A DNA stretch of 48,448 nt from Treponema sp. (GCA_031254315.1 JAIRUQ010000086.1:1-48448); one strand, 5' to 3'; positions 1-7,848 are shown, counted from the stretch's first letter. Notes: generated by a model from the letters alone, not told the origin. Numbers and translations: made by a program.

Positions 1-67
1 AACTGATAAAAACCATCGCCAGTGACACAACCAGCGCCACTACGATCCAAGAAATTTTCTTAAACAT
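1..67 (-). CDS. N-terminal fragment of a secreted or membrane-anchored protein
   Basis: Only the first 22 codons lie in the window; the gene continues past position 1. The start is the ATG at 67-65 on the minus strand, preceded by a strong Shine-Dalgarno (GAGGAGG, 71-82 region). The visible peptide has two lysines at residues 3-4 and then a long hydrophobic run (IVVALVVSLAMVF), a typical signal peptide or N-terminal anchor. No lipobox is reached before the edge. It is divergent from the serine recombinase at 194, with about 125 bp between the starts. The function cannot be told. Confidence 0.6.
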   Translation of the reverse strand, partial: MFKKISWIVVALVVSLAMVFIS

Positions 68-144
68 AACCTTTTCCTCCTCAAATTTTGCCCCCATACG
101 AGAGCTTGTTTAAAAGGGAGGATTTCCTTAAGCAAAATGTTAGG

Positions 145-161
145 CGACTATTTTTTAGTCG
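145..161. repeat. small inverted repeat upstream of the invertase
   Basis: CGACTA (145-150) and TAGTCG (156-161) form a perfect 6-bp inverted repeat around a T5 centre. It lies in the divergent region between the gene fragment at 1-67 and the recombinase start at 194. It could be an operator or a hairpin; nothing decides between them. Confidence 0.4.
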
Positions 162-193
162 ATAAGTAATGACACATATTTTTAGGAGGTGTT

Positions 194-793
194 ATGACTT
201 ACGGCTACATCAGGGTAAGTACGTGCAAGCAGACTATTGATAACCAGAGGTTTGAAATAGAACGGTTCTGTTTGAAGAATGGCATTAAAATCGAGGAATG
301 GATTGAAGAAACAATCAGCGGTAACAAATCACCGGAAAAACGGCTGTTGGGTTCTCTCCTGGCGGAGGTAAAACCGGGCGATTTGATTATTTGCTCGGAA
401 TTGTCGCGGCTTGGAAGAAGTCTCTTTATGATTATGTCGATTCTTAATCAGCTTATGCTGAACGATGTCAGAATCTGGACAATTAAGGATAATTACCGGT
501 TAGGTGATAATATCCAGTCAAAAGTTCTGGCATTCGCGTTTGGTTTATCGGCAGAAATCGAGAGAAACTTGATTTCTCAAAGAACAAAGGAGGCGCTTGC
601 CCGTAAACGCTCAGAAGGCGTAAAGCTTGGAAGACCTATCGGAAGAAAATCTTCTGTAGTGAAACTTTCGGGATGCGAACAGGAAATTAAAGCGTTGCTG
701 GCAAGGCATTTTTCGAAAACCGCTATTGGGCGAATTTACGGCGTTAACAGGATGACAGTTGACGCATTTTTGAAACAAAGGTTACTAATCTAA
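194..793 (+). CDS. Mpi-type serine site-specific DNA invertase
   Basis: This 199-residue protein has the resolvase/invertase layout: an N-terminal catalytic domain (about 1-135) with GYIRVST carrying the nucleophile Ser9, the conserved SELSRLGRS segment, the long E-helix region (VLAFAFGLSAEIERNLISQR), and a C-terminal helix-turn-helix (about 165-195). The LAFAFGLSAEIERNLISQRT wording and the GRPIG..S linker match the master DNA invertase Mpi family, known from Bacteroides as a global promoter inverter. The ATG follows a strong SD (AGGAGG). The gene is followed immediately by an array of palindromes (797-906) and 78-bp repeats (914-1147). Family membership is strong; which sites it recombines here is unknown. 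Confidence 0.9.
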   Translation: MTYGYIRVSTCKQTIDNQRFEIERFCLKNGIKIEEWIEETISGNKSPEKRLLGSLLAEVKPGDLIICSELSRLGRSLFMIMSILNQLMLNDVRIWTIKDNYRLGDNIQSKVLAFAFGLSAEIERNLISQRTKEALARKRSEGVKLGRPIGRKSSVVKLSGCEQEIKALLARHFSKTAIGRIYGVNRMTVDAFLKQRLLI

Positions 794-796
794 AAC

Positions 797-906
797 GTTA
801 GTATCCGCCATTAAAACGGCGGATACTAACACGATAAGCGACATTAAAACGTCGCTTATCGCAGCGGTTTACGACATTTCGCCTGTGGCGAAACGTCGTA
901 AACCGC
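797..906. repeat. cluster of three perfect hairpins (A, B, C)
   Basis: Three perfect palindromes follow the invertase stop codon. A: 13-bp arms 797-809/818-830. B: 11-bp arms 832-842/851-861. A and B share the identical 8-nt centre ATTAAAAC. C: 12-bp arms 864-875/895-906, enclosing a second 7-bp hairpin 877-883/887-893; its inner segment also begins ATT and ends AAAC. No T-tract follows, so these are not simple terminators. Related palindromes recur at 13012-13068. They could be recombination sites, REP-like elements or a structured RNA. Confidence 0.85.
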
Positions 907-913
907 CATATAT

Positions 914-1147
914 GTATCTGCCATTAGAACGTTGCTTATCACAACGGGTTACGACATTTCGCTTGTGATGAAACGTCGCAAATCGCCATGTGTATCTGCC
1001 ATTAGAACGTTGCTTATCACAATGGGTTACGACATTTCGCTTGTGATGAAACGTCGTAAACCGCCATGTGTATCTGCCATTAGAGCGTTGCTTATCACAA
1101 CGGGTTACGGCATTTCACTTGTGATGAAACGTCGTAAACCGCCATAA
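914..1147. repeat. three tandem 78-bp repeats with degenerate hairpins
   Basis: Three head-to-tail copies occupy 914-991, 992-1069 and 1070-1147, differing at a few positions. Each begins with the left arm of hairpin A (GTATCTGCC), then ATTAGAAC (core with one change), then a right arm like that of hairpin B (GTTGCTTATC), then a decayed version of hairpin C. The unit is therefore an A-left/B-right hybrid. Because 78 is a multiple of three, an open frame with a 26-residue repeat runs through 932-1147; I regard it as a by-product. Confidence 0.85.
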
Positions 1148-1174
1148 TAGGTGGGTGTTAAAAATTACGGACGC

Positions 1175-1203
1175 TTTATAATTTTTTTATTTTATGTTAT
1201 AAT
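1175..1203 (+). promoter_or_regulatory. promoter predicting a leaderless transcript for the MetH-like gene
   Basis: TATAAT at 1198-1203 lies exactly 6 nt before the ATG at 1210. A weak -35 (TTTATA, 1175-1180) is 17 bp upstream. A start site about 7 nt after the -10 would coincide with the ATG, and no Shine-Dalgarno is present. Confidence 0.6.
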
Positions 1204-1209
1204 TCTATC

Positions 1210-2841
1210 ATGACTGTTCGGGAACAATTAAACTCTATCGCAAAAGAGCGAATTCTTATTCTTGATGGTGCGATGGGATCTATTATTCAATCTCTCCATC
1301 TGGACGAAAAAAGTTTTCGCGGCAGTCTTTTTGCAGAGCACCCAACGCCGCTGTCCGGCTATAACGATATTCTCTGTCTTACAAGACCGGGAGCGATAGG
1401 CGCGATTCATGACACTTACCTCTCTGCGGGCGCGGACATTATCGAAACTTGCAGTTTTAATTCCACTTCAATTTCACTTTCCGATTACGGTCTGGGCAGT
1501 TTGGCTTATGAAGTCAGCGCAGAGGCGGCTAAAGTTGCGCGTAAATCCGCAGATAAGTTTTCAGCTGAGGGTAAGAGGCGTTTTGTCGCCGGAAGCATGG
1601 GACCAACCGCAAAAGGCGCGAGTCTCTACCCGGATATAAATAATCCTTCAAAGCGCAGTATTATCTGGGACGAGCTTGAAATGGCTTACTATGACAATGC
1701 GCGCGGGCTTTTAGACGGCGGCGCGGATATTCTCCTTGTAGAAACAGTTTTTGATACACTAAACGCAAAAGCGGCTTTACGCGCAATTAGCCGTCTTCTG
1801 GAAGAAAGGCAGATTGATGTGCCAATAATGATCTCAGCCGCTATTTCAAACGAAAACGGAATGCTTCTTTCCGGTCAAAATCTGTCAGCTTTTTATGCTT
1901 CTGTGCAGTATGTAAATCCGTGGTCAATCGGGCTTAATTGTTCTTTTAACGCGCCCAAACTTCTTCCCCATGTGAAGCAGTTATCCGAAATCGCGCAGTG
2001 TCTTGTCAGTGCGTATCCGAACGCAGGTATGCCCAACAAATTCGGCATTTATGAAGAAATGCCGGATGCAATGTCAGCTAACATTGAACCGTTTTTTAAA
2101 GAGGGGCTGGTTAATATCGCAGGAGGCTGTTGCGGCTCTACTCCCGCCCACATAGCGGAGATTGCCGCTAAGGCAGTCAATTACAAACCTCGTCCGCTCC
2201 CCGGCAAATCCGGTTTTAAAGGACAAAAATCAACCTGTAATTATTTTTCCGGTCTCCAGCCGTTTACTGCCGAAAACAACATCGTCCGTATAGTAAATAA
2301 TGACGGCTCAGATATTACAAAAGAATTTCAGGAATCTCTTGCAAAAGGAGATTATGAGGACGCGGCGGATATTGCGCGCGATATACTCGAAAGCGACAGT
2401 GCGATCCTCAGTATCAAAACAGAAGATGAAAAAGCTATGGGCGCTTTTCTTGATTATGCCCTTATGAATCCGTACATCGCTAAAACGCCGTTTTTTATAA
2501 ATAGCTCAAACGAGGCTGTTCTTGTCGCCGCTCTTAAACGGCTTCAGGGGCGGTGTCTTGCCGGTCCTATAAATCTTAAGGACGGGGAGATTGATTTTTT
2601 GCGCAAAATACGGGTTATAGGCAGTTTTGGCGCGTCAGCGGCAGTTACGCCTGTTGACGAAAAGGGGCAGGCGGAAACCGATGAACAAAAGATCGAAATT
2701 GCGCGGAGAATTTACAGCCTTTTACAGAGGGAAAAATATCCGGCACAGAACTGTGTTTTTTATCAATTTATAACCACAGAAGGCGATTCATTACATTCAT
2801 TTGTACGGGATAATTGCCCTGATGTCTTTATTGCGTTATAA
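1210..2841 (+). CDS. truncated MetH-like homocysteine methyltransferase
   Basis: Residues 1-330 are a complete homocysteine S-methyltransferase domain: DGAMGS near the start and zinc ligands Cys244 (GLNCSF) and Cys307/Cys308 (GGCCGS), at nearly the E. coli MetH positions. Residues about 370-543 match the start of the pterin (methyl-THF) binding domain (FFINSS, INLKDGE, DEKGQAET) but stop before its conserved GVSN-type segment. The cobalamin and SAM-reactivation domains are absent; MetH is normally about 1,200 residues. It may be a decayed MetH, one half of a split enzyme, or a methyltransferase with another methyl donor. The stop codon overlaps the -10 box of the next gene. Confidence 0.8.
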   Translation: MTVREQLNSIAKERILILDGAMGSIIQSLHLDEKSFRGSLFAEHPTPLSGYNDILCLTRPGAIGAIHDTYLSAGADIIETCSFNSTSISLSDYGLGSLAYEVSAEAAKVARKSADKFSAEGKRRFVAGSMGPTAKGASLYPDINNPSKRSIIWDELEMAYYDNARGLLDGGADILLVETVFDTLNAKAALRAISRLLEERQIDVPIMISAAISNENGMLLSGQNLSAFYASVQYVNPWSIGLNCSFNAPKLLPHVKQLSEIAQCLVSAYPNAGMPNKFGIYEEMPDAMSANIEPFFKEGLVNIAGGCCGSTPAHIAEIAAKAVNYKPRPLPGKSGFKGQKSTCNYFSGLQPFTAENNIVRIVNNDGSDITKEFQESLAKGDYEDAADIARDILESDSAILSIKTEDEKAMGAFLDYALMNPYIAKTPFFINSSNEAVLVAALKRLQGRCLAGPINLKDGEIDFLRKIRVIGSFGASAAVTPVDEKGQAETDEQKIEIARRIYSLLQREKYPAQNCVFYQFITTEGDSLHSFVRDNCPDVFIAL

Positions 2842-2842
2842 T
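2814..2842 (+). promoter_or_regulatory. promoter predicting a leaderless transcript for the outer-membrane-like gene
   Basis: TTGCCC (2814-2819), a 17-bp spacer and TATAAT (2837-2842) lie 6 nt before the ATG at 2849. The -10 overlaps the stop codon of the MetH-like gene. There is no Shine-Dalgarno. Confidence 0.65.
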
Positions 2843-2848
2843 ATATAT

Positions 2849-3583
2849 ATGTTTAAATTTCGCGTGCGCCCAAAGTTCGCGGCTGTATTGCTTGCTTTTC
2901 TCTTTTCGTTCGCTCCTCTGAACATCGTTTTTGGAGAAGTTTTTCAATGGGCGATAACGGGCAATATTCTCTATTTTCCGTCTGATGACGGCGTTCAAGC
3001 TGATCCCGCCCCGATTCTTCCTTCGCTAGGCGGCGCTGTGTCATTGCAGATTTGGGGTCCCCTGCGAGTCGAATTAACCGAAGACATTTACATTGCGAAT
3101 TATGAATACATTCCCGCGCTTGGCTATCCTACGGCTTGCAATCCGGAAAATCGCTCCTCGCTTGTAATTGGCTTTGTTACCGCTATTTTGTTTTCGGGAA
3201 ATTTTCCCATTGGCAGTGATGATATAATCTGCCGCGTATATTTTGGTCCTGCTGTAGATATTCGCGTTGTTACTCTTGCTACCGGATTAAATTCTCATTT
3301 TGATTTTGGCGGCGATATTGAAACGGACGCTCAATTACAGACAGACGCTACTTCTGAATATTTTTGGAGTAATAACCGCTGGTTTATGCCTGTAGCCGGA
3401 GTCGGGATGGACTTTAGAATAAACGATAAATTCTTGCTTGGTTTTGATTTACGCGCATGGTTTCCCATATACAAACTTTGGACAGATACAGACCTTCCGG
3501 CGATTAACGGCTGGCGTTTTGGCGTTGGATTTCGTATAACACCACTCAGTAAAAATGTTAATCAGGAAGTACAGCAGAATTAG
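2849..3583 (+). CDS. outer-membrane beta-barrel-like protein
   Basis: The likely start is the ATG at 2849 (not the in-frame ATG at 2801), because a cleavable signal peptide (MFKFRVRPKF followed by AAVLLAFLFSF, cleavage near VFG) begins there and a TATAAT sits 6 nt upstream. The mature protein of about 220 residues alternates polar and hydrophobic residues with many aromatics, and has late segments such as VAGVGMDFRINDKFLLGFD and WRFGVGFRI typical of barrel strands. No enzymatic motif is visible. It ends 6 bp before radA, so the two are probably cotranscribed. Family is unknown; a small porin-like or surface protein is the best guess. Confidence 0.65.
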   Translation: MFKFRVRPKFAAVLLAFLFSFAPLNIVFGEVFQWAITGNILYFPSDDGVQADPAPILPSLGGAVSLQIWGPLRVELTEDIYIANYEYIPALGYPTACNPENRSSLVIGFVTAILFSGNFPIGSDDIICRVYFGPAVDIRVVTLATGLNSHFDFGGDIETDAQLQTDATSEYFWSNNRWFMPVAGVGMDFRINDKFLLGFDLRAWFPIYKLWTDTDLPAINGWRFGVGFRITPLSKNVNQEVQQN

Positions 3584-3589
3584 CCTCAA

Positions 3590-4975
3590 ATGAAAAAAGA
3601 AAAAACTATAATTTACAAATGTTCCTCGTGCGGTCGTGAAGAGCCAAAATGGCTTGGGCGTTGCCCGGAATGCGGCGAATGGAATACCCTCGTAGAAACT
3701 GCCGCGAGAAATGAAAAGACAAGTCCGCTTAGGCGCAGAGAAAAAGGTCTGCCGCAGACTATTCCTCTTATCGCGGTAGACGCGGAAGAAGGAAGCCGAA
3801 TTGAAAGCGGTATCGGCGAACTTGACCGCGTACTTGGCGGCGGTATTATGAAACGCTCAGCTATTCTTGTAGGCGGAGAACCCGGCATCGGCAAATCAAC
3901 CCTACTTTTGCAAACCGCCGCCTCTGCGCTTACAAAGGGGCGCGTTTTGTACATCTCAGGCGAAGAGTCCGCCGGGCAGTTAAGGCTAAGGGCGGACAGG
4001 CTTGGAATAAGCGAGAACAAGAGCGCGATGGAACGCATTGAAATTTTCTGCTCGGGAAGCCTTGTAGAAATTGAATCTGTCCTAAACGATATTAAACCTG
4101 TTTTGGTACTAGTAGACTCCGCTCAAACGCTCTTTTCCGAAGAAGCCGGTTCCGTATCGGGCAGTGTGAATCAAATGAAGTTTTGTTCTTTTGAACTTAT
4201 CTCATGGGTAAAGGAACATGACGCGGCGTTGTTTTTAACGGCGCACGTTACAAAAGAGGGAATAATCTCCGGTCCTAAAACTCTGGAACACATGGTGGAC
4301 ACGGTTCTCTATTTTGAGCAGAACGACAAAACTTCCGGCTTAAACGACACTATCGACTGCCGTTTTTTAAGAGCGGCAAAAAACAGGTTTGGTTCTGTCG
4401 ATGAAATTGGAATTTTTACAATGGGCGAAAAAGGGCTTTCTCCCGTAGAAGATACGGGCAGGATGTTTCTGGTAAGAAGAGAAGGGGATTTGCCGCCGGG
4501 CGTGGCGATAGCGGCGGTTCTGGAAGGCTCAAGAACTATTTTGCTGGAAATTCAGGCGCTCGCTATTCCTGCCAAAAGTACGATTAGCCGTGTTTTTTCC
4601 GACAAAATTGATTCGGGCAGGGTTTCTCGTGTTTCAGCCGCTTTGGAAAAGCATCTGGGGCTTAGACTCTCGGATCAGGACTTGTATGTAAATGCCGCAG
4701 GAGGCATCCGTGTTACTGAGGTGGGGGTTGAGCTTGCGCTCGCCTGCGCCCTTTATTCGGCACGGACGGGGCTTGCCCTGCCTGCAGATTTGGCTATTGC
4801 GGGGGAACTTTCCCTTACCGGGGAAATTCGCCCTGTGCGCCGCCTTTCAGGGCGTATTAAAACCGCAGAAAACCTCGGTTTTGGCTCTTTTTTGGGTCCT
4901 TCCCCGGAACAGCCGGTTCAGGGGTTAAAATCCGCCTCAAATATAAAGGCGGCAATAAAGGCGATTTTTGGCTAA
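3590..4975 (+). CDS. radA: DNA repair ATPase RadA
   Basis: The 461-residue length fits the family. In order: an N-terminal C4 zinc finger (Cys11, Cys14, Cys25, Cys28), a RecA-like core with Walker A GGEPGIGKST near residue 95, the RadA-specific KNRFG motif (AAKNRFGSVDEIGIF), and a C-terminal Lon-protease-like domain. RadA is a branch-migration helicase that processes recombination intermediates with RecA. The gene follows the outer-membrane-like gene by 6 bp and probably shares its promoter. Confidence 0.95.
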   Translation: MKKEKTIIYKCSSCGREEPKWLGRCPECGEWNTLVETAARNEKTSPLRRREKGLPQTIPLIAVDAEEGSRIESGIGELDRVLGGGIMKRSAILVGGEPGIGKSTLLLQTAASALTKGRVLYISGEESAGQLRLRADRLGISENKSAMERIEIFCSGSLVEIESVLNDIKPVLVLVDSAQTLFSEEAGSVSGSVNQMKFCSFELISWVKEHDAALFLTAHVTKEGIISGPKTLEHMVDTVLYFEQNDKTSGLNDTIDCRFLRAAKNRFGSVDEIGIFTMGEKGLSPVEDTGRMFLVRREGDLPPGVAIAAVLEGSRTILLEIQALAIPAKSTISRVFSDKIDSGRVSRVSAALEKHLGLRLSDQDLYVNAAGGIRVTEVGVELALACALYSARTGLALPADLAIAGELSLTGEIRPVRRLSGRIKTAENLGFGSFLGPSPEQPVQGLKSASNIKAAIKAIFG

Positions 4976-4991
4976 ATTCTTTTAGGAGTAC

Positions 4992-5020
4992 TTGACATTA
5001 ATTTGCTATTAGTTTATATT
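4992..5020 (+). promoter_or_regulatory. strong promoter for the RNA-binding protein leader
   Basis: A perfect TTGACA (4992-4997), a 17-bp spacer and TATATT (5015-5020) lie just after radA. The predicted start is near 5027, about 245 nt upstream of the RRM protein ATG. Confidence 0.7.
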
Positions 5021-5026
5021 CTTATT

Positions 5027-5270
5027 AATTGGGTTTATTTTAGTTTGTGTAAAGATTGTTTTTGCGGACTTTATAAAAAGCCGCGTAGTTTAGGGGTTTT
5101 ATTCTTGTCGTTCGCCTTTCAAATTTTTTCCCTTAACAATTTTGCATCTATTTTCCCTTGTCTTTTTGACAGGAGGAATTTGATTCGTTCGCTTGTGCGG
5201 GCGTGAATACTTGGACGTAAGTCCACCGGACGCAAGTCCACATGTACATTAGTACGAAGGAATTTTCTCA
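5027..5270 (+). promoter_or_regulatory. long 5' leader of the RRM protein gene
   Basis: This stretch between the promoter and the ATG at 5271 holds no convincing gene. It is U-rich in its first half. It contains a lone AGGAGG (5171-5176) too close to a TTG to be a normal start, and two small hairpins near the end: GGAC-GTAA-GTCC (5213-5224) and GGAC-GCAA-GTCC (5228-5239), both with GNRA-type tetraloops. The real Shine-Dalgarno (GAAGGA) follows. Long leaders of this kind control cold-shock RNA-binding proteins elsewhere; a role here is inferred. Confidence 0.5.
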
Positions 5271-5555
5271 ATGGCTAAGAAACTGTATGTCGGTAATCTC
5301 TCTTACAACACTACCGAAGATGGTCTGAAAAACCTGTTTTCAGGTTTTGGCAGCGTCGCATCCGTAAAGATCATTTTTGATCGTGAAACCGGCAACTCCA
5401 AAGGATTTGGATTTATCGAAATGAGTAGCGATGAAGAAGCGACTGCGGCAATCACCGGAACCAACGGTCGCGAATTTGACGGACGTCAACTGCGCGTAAA
5501 CGAAGCGATGGATAAACCCCAGCGCCGTGAACGCTCCGGCGGCGGGAACTGGTAA
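5271..5555 (+). CDS. single-RRM RNA-binding protein
   Basis: The 94-residue protein is one RNA recognition motif with RNP2 (LYVGNL, residues 5-10) and RNP1 (KGFGFIEM, about 44-51), followed by a short basic, glycine-rich tail (RRERSGGG). This is the layout of the small bacterial RRM proteins related to cyanobacterial RbpA, which bind RNA and are often cold-induced. It is monocistronic, with its own promoter (4992-5020), a long leader and a terminator (5560-5591). RNA chaperone activity is expected from the family; targets are unknown. Confidence 0.92.
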   Translation: MAKKLYVGNLSYNTTEDGLKNLFSGFGSVASVKIIFDRETGNSKGFGFIEMSSDEEATAAITGTNGREFDGRQLRVNEAMDKPQRRERSGGGNW

Positions 5556-5559
5556 CAAA

Positions 5560-5591
5560 AATGTATGCCCGGATTTCCGGGCGTACATTTT
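5560..5591. terminator. bidirectional intrinsic terminator
   Basis: A 13-bp stem with one wobble pair (5560-5572 with 5577-5589) around ATTT is followed by Ts on the plus strand and flanked by As on the other side. It separates the convergent RRM and acyltransferase genes and can serve both. Confidence 0.8.
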
Positions 5592-5601
5592 CAAGCTGAT
5601 T

Positions 5602-6474
5602 TTACTCGAACAATTTTAATCTCTCTGCTTCTGCGGAAATGTGCATTTTTTCAAGCTCATTCATTATTGCGTCCGCAACGGCTTGCTTTTTGTCTTCCTC
5701 ATTAACCGCTGTGGCTAAAACCTTGTCGCGGAATTCATTGCAGTTTGTAACAGGGCTTACTGTAACTCGGACAATGTCTTTGCTTACAATATCATTCATC
5801 ATGTCGGTCTGTTGTACATGCAAAAGCTCTCCGTTCAGCGAGACAAAGCATAAATAGTCAAAAGAGCGGATATAAGAATCAATCTCGCGTACGCCTTTTT
5901 TTGTGTCCGGGTCCCACGCGCGGTAACGGGTTCCCGACGGGAAAACAAGGACGAGCTTCCCCTTGTATTTGTGCCTAATCAGAGATTTCATCGCGGCGCG
6001 GTTGATTGCGGCTCCACGCGCTATTTCAGCTTTGTCATCAGTTTCTTGAAGCGAACGGCTGGGATAAATCACTATCTTTGTGTAAGCTCCCGCAAAAGCC
6101 GCAACGACAGGATTGTCTTCGTTAAGTTTCATTCCTGCGATAGCGACGAGCGCGTTACTGATATCTTCGCCGCGCCCTCCGGCTTTTCGCGCCATTAGCG
6201 AAAGAATTGACAAGTCCATATTACTGTAATGTTCAACGAGGAGCAGGCAGGCTTTTCCCGATTCAGCTTTTGCCAAAAGTTCTTCAAGATGCTCCATCCC
6301 GACCAGACTGCTTTTTGGAAGCATCAAAGCCCCTACCATTTCGTCTATGACGGACATGATATAAGGGTCTCCTTCCTGATAAACATTATCTTCAGTTATA
6401 ACAGTCGCGGCTTTGGATGCTTTAACTACCCTTTTTATCTGATCGCCAAAAAAACTTGTTAATGTATCTGCCAT
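5602..6474 (-). CDS. glycerophosphate-type acyltransferase
   Basis: The 290-residue protein has the acyltransferase block I as HYSNMD (HX4D, near residue 82) and a block III variant FPSGTRYR (FPEGTR with Ser for Glu) near residue 179. These place it in the PlsB/PlsC superfamily, which acylates glycerol-3-phosphate or lysophosphatidate in membrane phospholipid synthesis. No transmembrane helix is obvious, so it may act as a soluble or peripheral enzyme. It starts just downstream of pepT (gap of 1 bp) and is probably cotranscribed with it. The exact acceptor is unknown. Confidence 0.75.
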   Translation of the reverse strand: MADTLTSFFGDQIKRVVKASKAATVITEDNVYQEGDPYIMSVIDEMVGALMLPKSSLVGMEHLEELLAKAESGKACLLLVEHYSNMDLSILSLMARKAGGRGEDISNALVAIAGMKLNEDNPVVAAFAGAYTKIVIYPSRSLQETDDKAEIARGAAINRAAMKSLIRHKYKGKLVLVFPSGTRYRAWDPDTKKGVREIDSYIRSFDYLCFVSLNGELLHVQQTDMMNDIVSKDIVRVTVSPVTNCNEFRDKVLATAVNEEDKKQAVADAIMNELEKMHISAEAERLKLFE

Positions 6475-6475
6475 A

Positions 6476-7726
6476 TCATTCTCCCCATAATCTTATTAAT
6501 TCAATTATCACCTTGCAGGCGGCGCACATTTCTTCTACGCTGACCCATTCAAGGCGGCTATGAAAATTTCTGCCGCCTGTAAATATGTTCGGCGTTGGTA
6601 TGCCAAGCTCCGTAAGCCGTGAACCGTCCGTGCCGCCGCGTATAGGTTTTTGCCGCCATTCAATGCCGGTGTTCTGCGCCGCTTTTTTAAGGCGTTCAAG
6701 AACCTCAGGATTTTTATCAATCCCGGATTTCATATTATAGTATTGAGGCTCAGTTTTAACAATTACCCTTCCGCCCGGAAATTGGGCTTCTACCGTTTTC
6801 GCGAAAGTGTCAAGCGCGGCTATTCTGCGCTCCATTCCGCTGTTTTCAAAATCACGGAGAAATACTTCCAAGGAGGCTTCTTCCAGATTGCCGGAAATTT
6901 CCATCGGGCAGTAATAGCCGTAGTAACCGTCGGTTGCCTCGGGGCTTTCAGAACGTGGAAGAAGAGTAGCGAATATTGATGCCATGAGAGCGGCGTTGGC
7001 GAGAATTCCTCTCGCATGCCCGACATGGATCACTTTGCCGTGAAACTCGATGTCCGCCTTGTAAGCGTTAAAACACTCGCTTTCTATCTCTCCTTGCGGA
7101 CCGCCGTCTACTGTGTAGCAGGCAACGGAGCGAATTTCATTCATTGGAAATTCAGGCAGTCCCTTTCCGGTTTCTTCATCAGGGGTAAAAATAATTTCGA
7201 CAGGTCCATGCTCAATTTGCGGATTGGCGATAAGGTACTCAACAGCCGCCATGATTTCTGCGATGCCTGCCTTGTTGTCCGCTCCCAAGAGCGTTGTCCC
7301 GTCGCTGTGAATAATAGCCTTTCCCTTCTGCTCAGATAAAGCCGGCTCACTTTTCGGGTCAAGAAACAATCCGCCGTCAAGTTCAATTTTTTCGCCGTTA
7401 TAATTTTGAACAAACTGCGGCTTTACGTTTTGCCCCGAAACATCCTCTGCGGTATCAAGGTGAGCCAAAAACCCGATGCACGGTTTTTCCTGCCCTGCCT
7501 CGCAAAATCGCGGACTTGGCGGCAGATAGGCAATCACATAACAATGTTTGGTAAGATTTACTTCGTTTAAGCCAAGCCCTAATAACTCATTTTGTAATGA
7601 TTTTGCCAAATCCCACTGACCCGGCGTTGTAGGTGTTTGTTCAGCGTGACGGTTGCTTTCGGTATCATAGCGCACATAGTTCAAAAAACGCTGTACCAGC
7701 AGTTTTTCAATTTCCTGATTTTTCAT
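6476..7726 (-). CDS. pepT: peptidase T (tripeptide aminopeptidase)
   Basis: The 416-residue M20-family protein matches PepT in length and motifs: the first zinc site HLDTAEDVSG, the bridging aspartate in GADNKAG, the catalytic glutamate pair in TPDEETGKG, GGTDGSRLT, and the C-terminal FHSRLEW. It is a cytoplasmic di-zinc enzyme that releases the N-terminal residue of tripeptides. The ATG has no Shine-Dalgarno; a TATAAT lies exactly 6 nt upstream (7733-7738), so the mRNA is probably leaderless. It heads an operon with the acyltransferase. Confidence 0.95.
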   Translation of the reverse strand: MKNQEIEKLLVQRFLNYVRYDTESNRHAEQTPTTPGQWDLAKSLQNELLGLGLNEVNLTKHCYVIAYLPPSPRFCEAGQEKPCIGFLAHLDTAEDVSGQNVKPQFVQNYNGEKIELDGGLFLDPKSEPALSEQKGKAIIHSDGTTLLGADNKAGIAEIMAAVEYLIANPQIEHGPVEIIFTPDEETGKGLPEFPMNEIRSVACYTVDGGPQGEIESECFNAYKADIEFHGKVIHVGHARGILANAALMASIFATLLPRSESPEATDGYYGYYCPMEISGNLEEASLEVFLRDFENSGMERRIAALDTFAKTVEAQFPGGRVIVKTEPQYYNMKSGIDKNPEVLERLKKAAQNTGIEWRQKPIRGGTDGSRLTELGIPTPNIFTGGRNFHSRLEWVSVEEMCAACKVIIELIRLWGE

Positions 7727-7732
7727 ATTGAT

Positions 7733-7761
7733 ATTATAATCGAAAAATCCGCGCTTGACAT
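7733..7761 (-). promoter_or_regulatory. promoter predicting a leaderless pepT transcript
   Basis: On the minus strand, TATAAT (7738-7733) is 6 nt before the pepT ATG, with ATGTCA (7761-7756, four of six) 17 bp upstream. Confidence 0.6.
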
Positions 7762-7812
7762 CAGGGTAATCCGTGTCTCATTTTGCTTGACGTTTTGGGA
7801 AATTAGATGTGT

Positions 7813-7840
7813 TTGACAAAATAATGTATATTACTATAAT
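7813..7840 (+). promoter_or_regulatory. near-consensus promoter for the DUF4160/DUF2442 pair
   Basis: TTGACA (7813-7818), a 16-bp spacer and TATAAT (7835-7840) lie 8 nt before the ATG at 7849. No Shine-Dalgarno fits, so the leader is at most one or two nucleotides. Confidence 0.75.
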
Positions 7841-7848
7841 ATTAAATT

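Noticed and set aside
932-1147. A 71-residue open frame with a 26-residue repeat
   Set aside because: It is produced by a 78-bp DNA repeat whose length is a multiple of three; there is no SD, and the DNA palindromes explain the sequence better.
914-1147. CRISPR array
   Set aside because: The whole 78-bp unit repeats with no unique spacers, and no cas genes are present.
797-1147. Integron attC sites
   Set aside because: There are no cassette genes between the palindromes, no tyrosine integrase, and the ends do not follow the RYYYAAC...GTTRRRY order.
3613-4038. Minus-strand frame within radA
   Set aside because: It is a shadow of a clearly coding gene with intact RadA motifs.
5003-5206. A 67-residue open frame in the RRM leader
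   Set aside because: It begins inside the promoter (-35/-10 at 4992-5020), has no SD and a Phe/Leu-rich composition expected from U-rich noncoding sequence.
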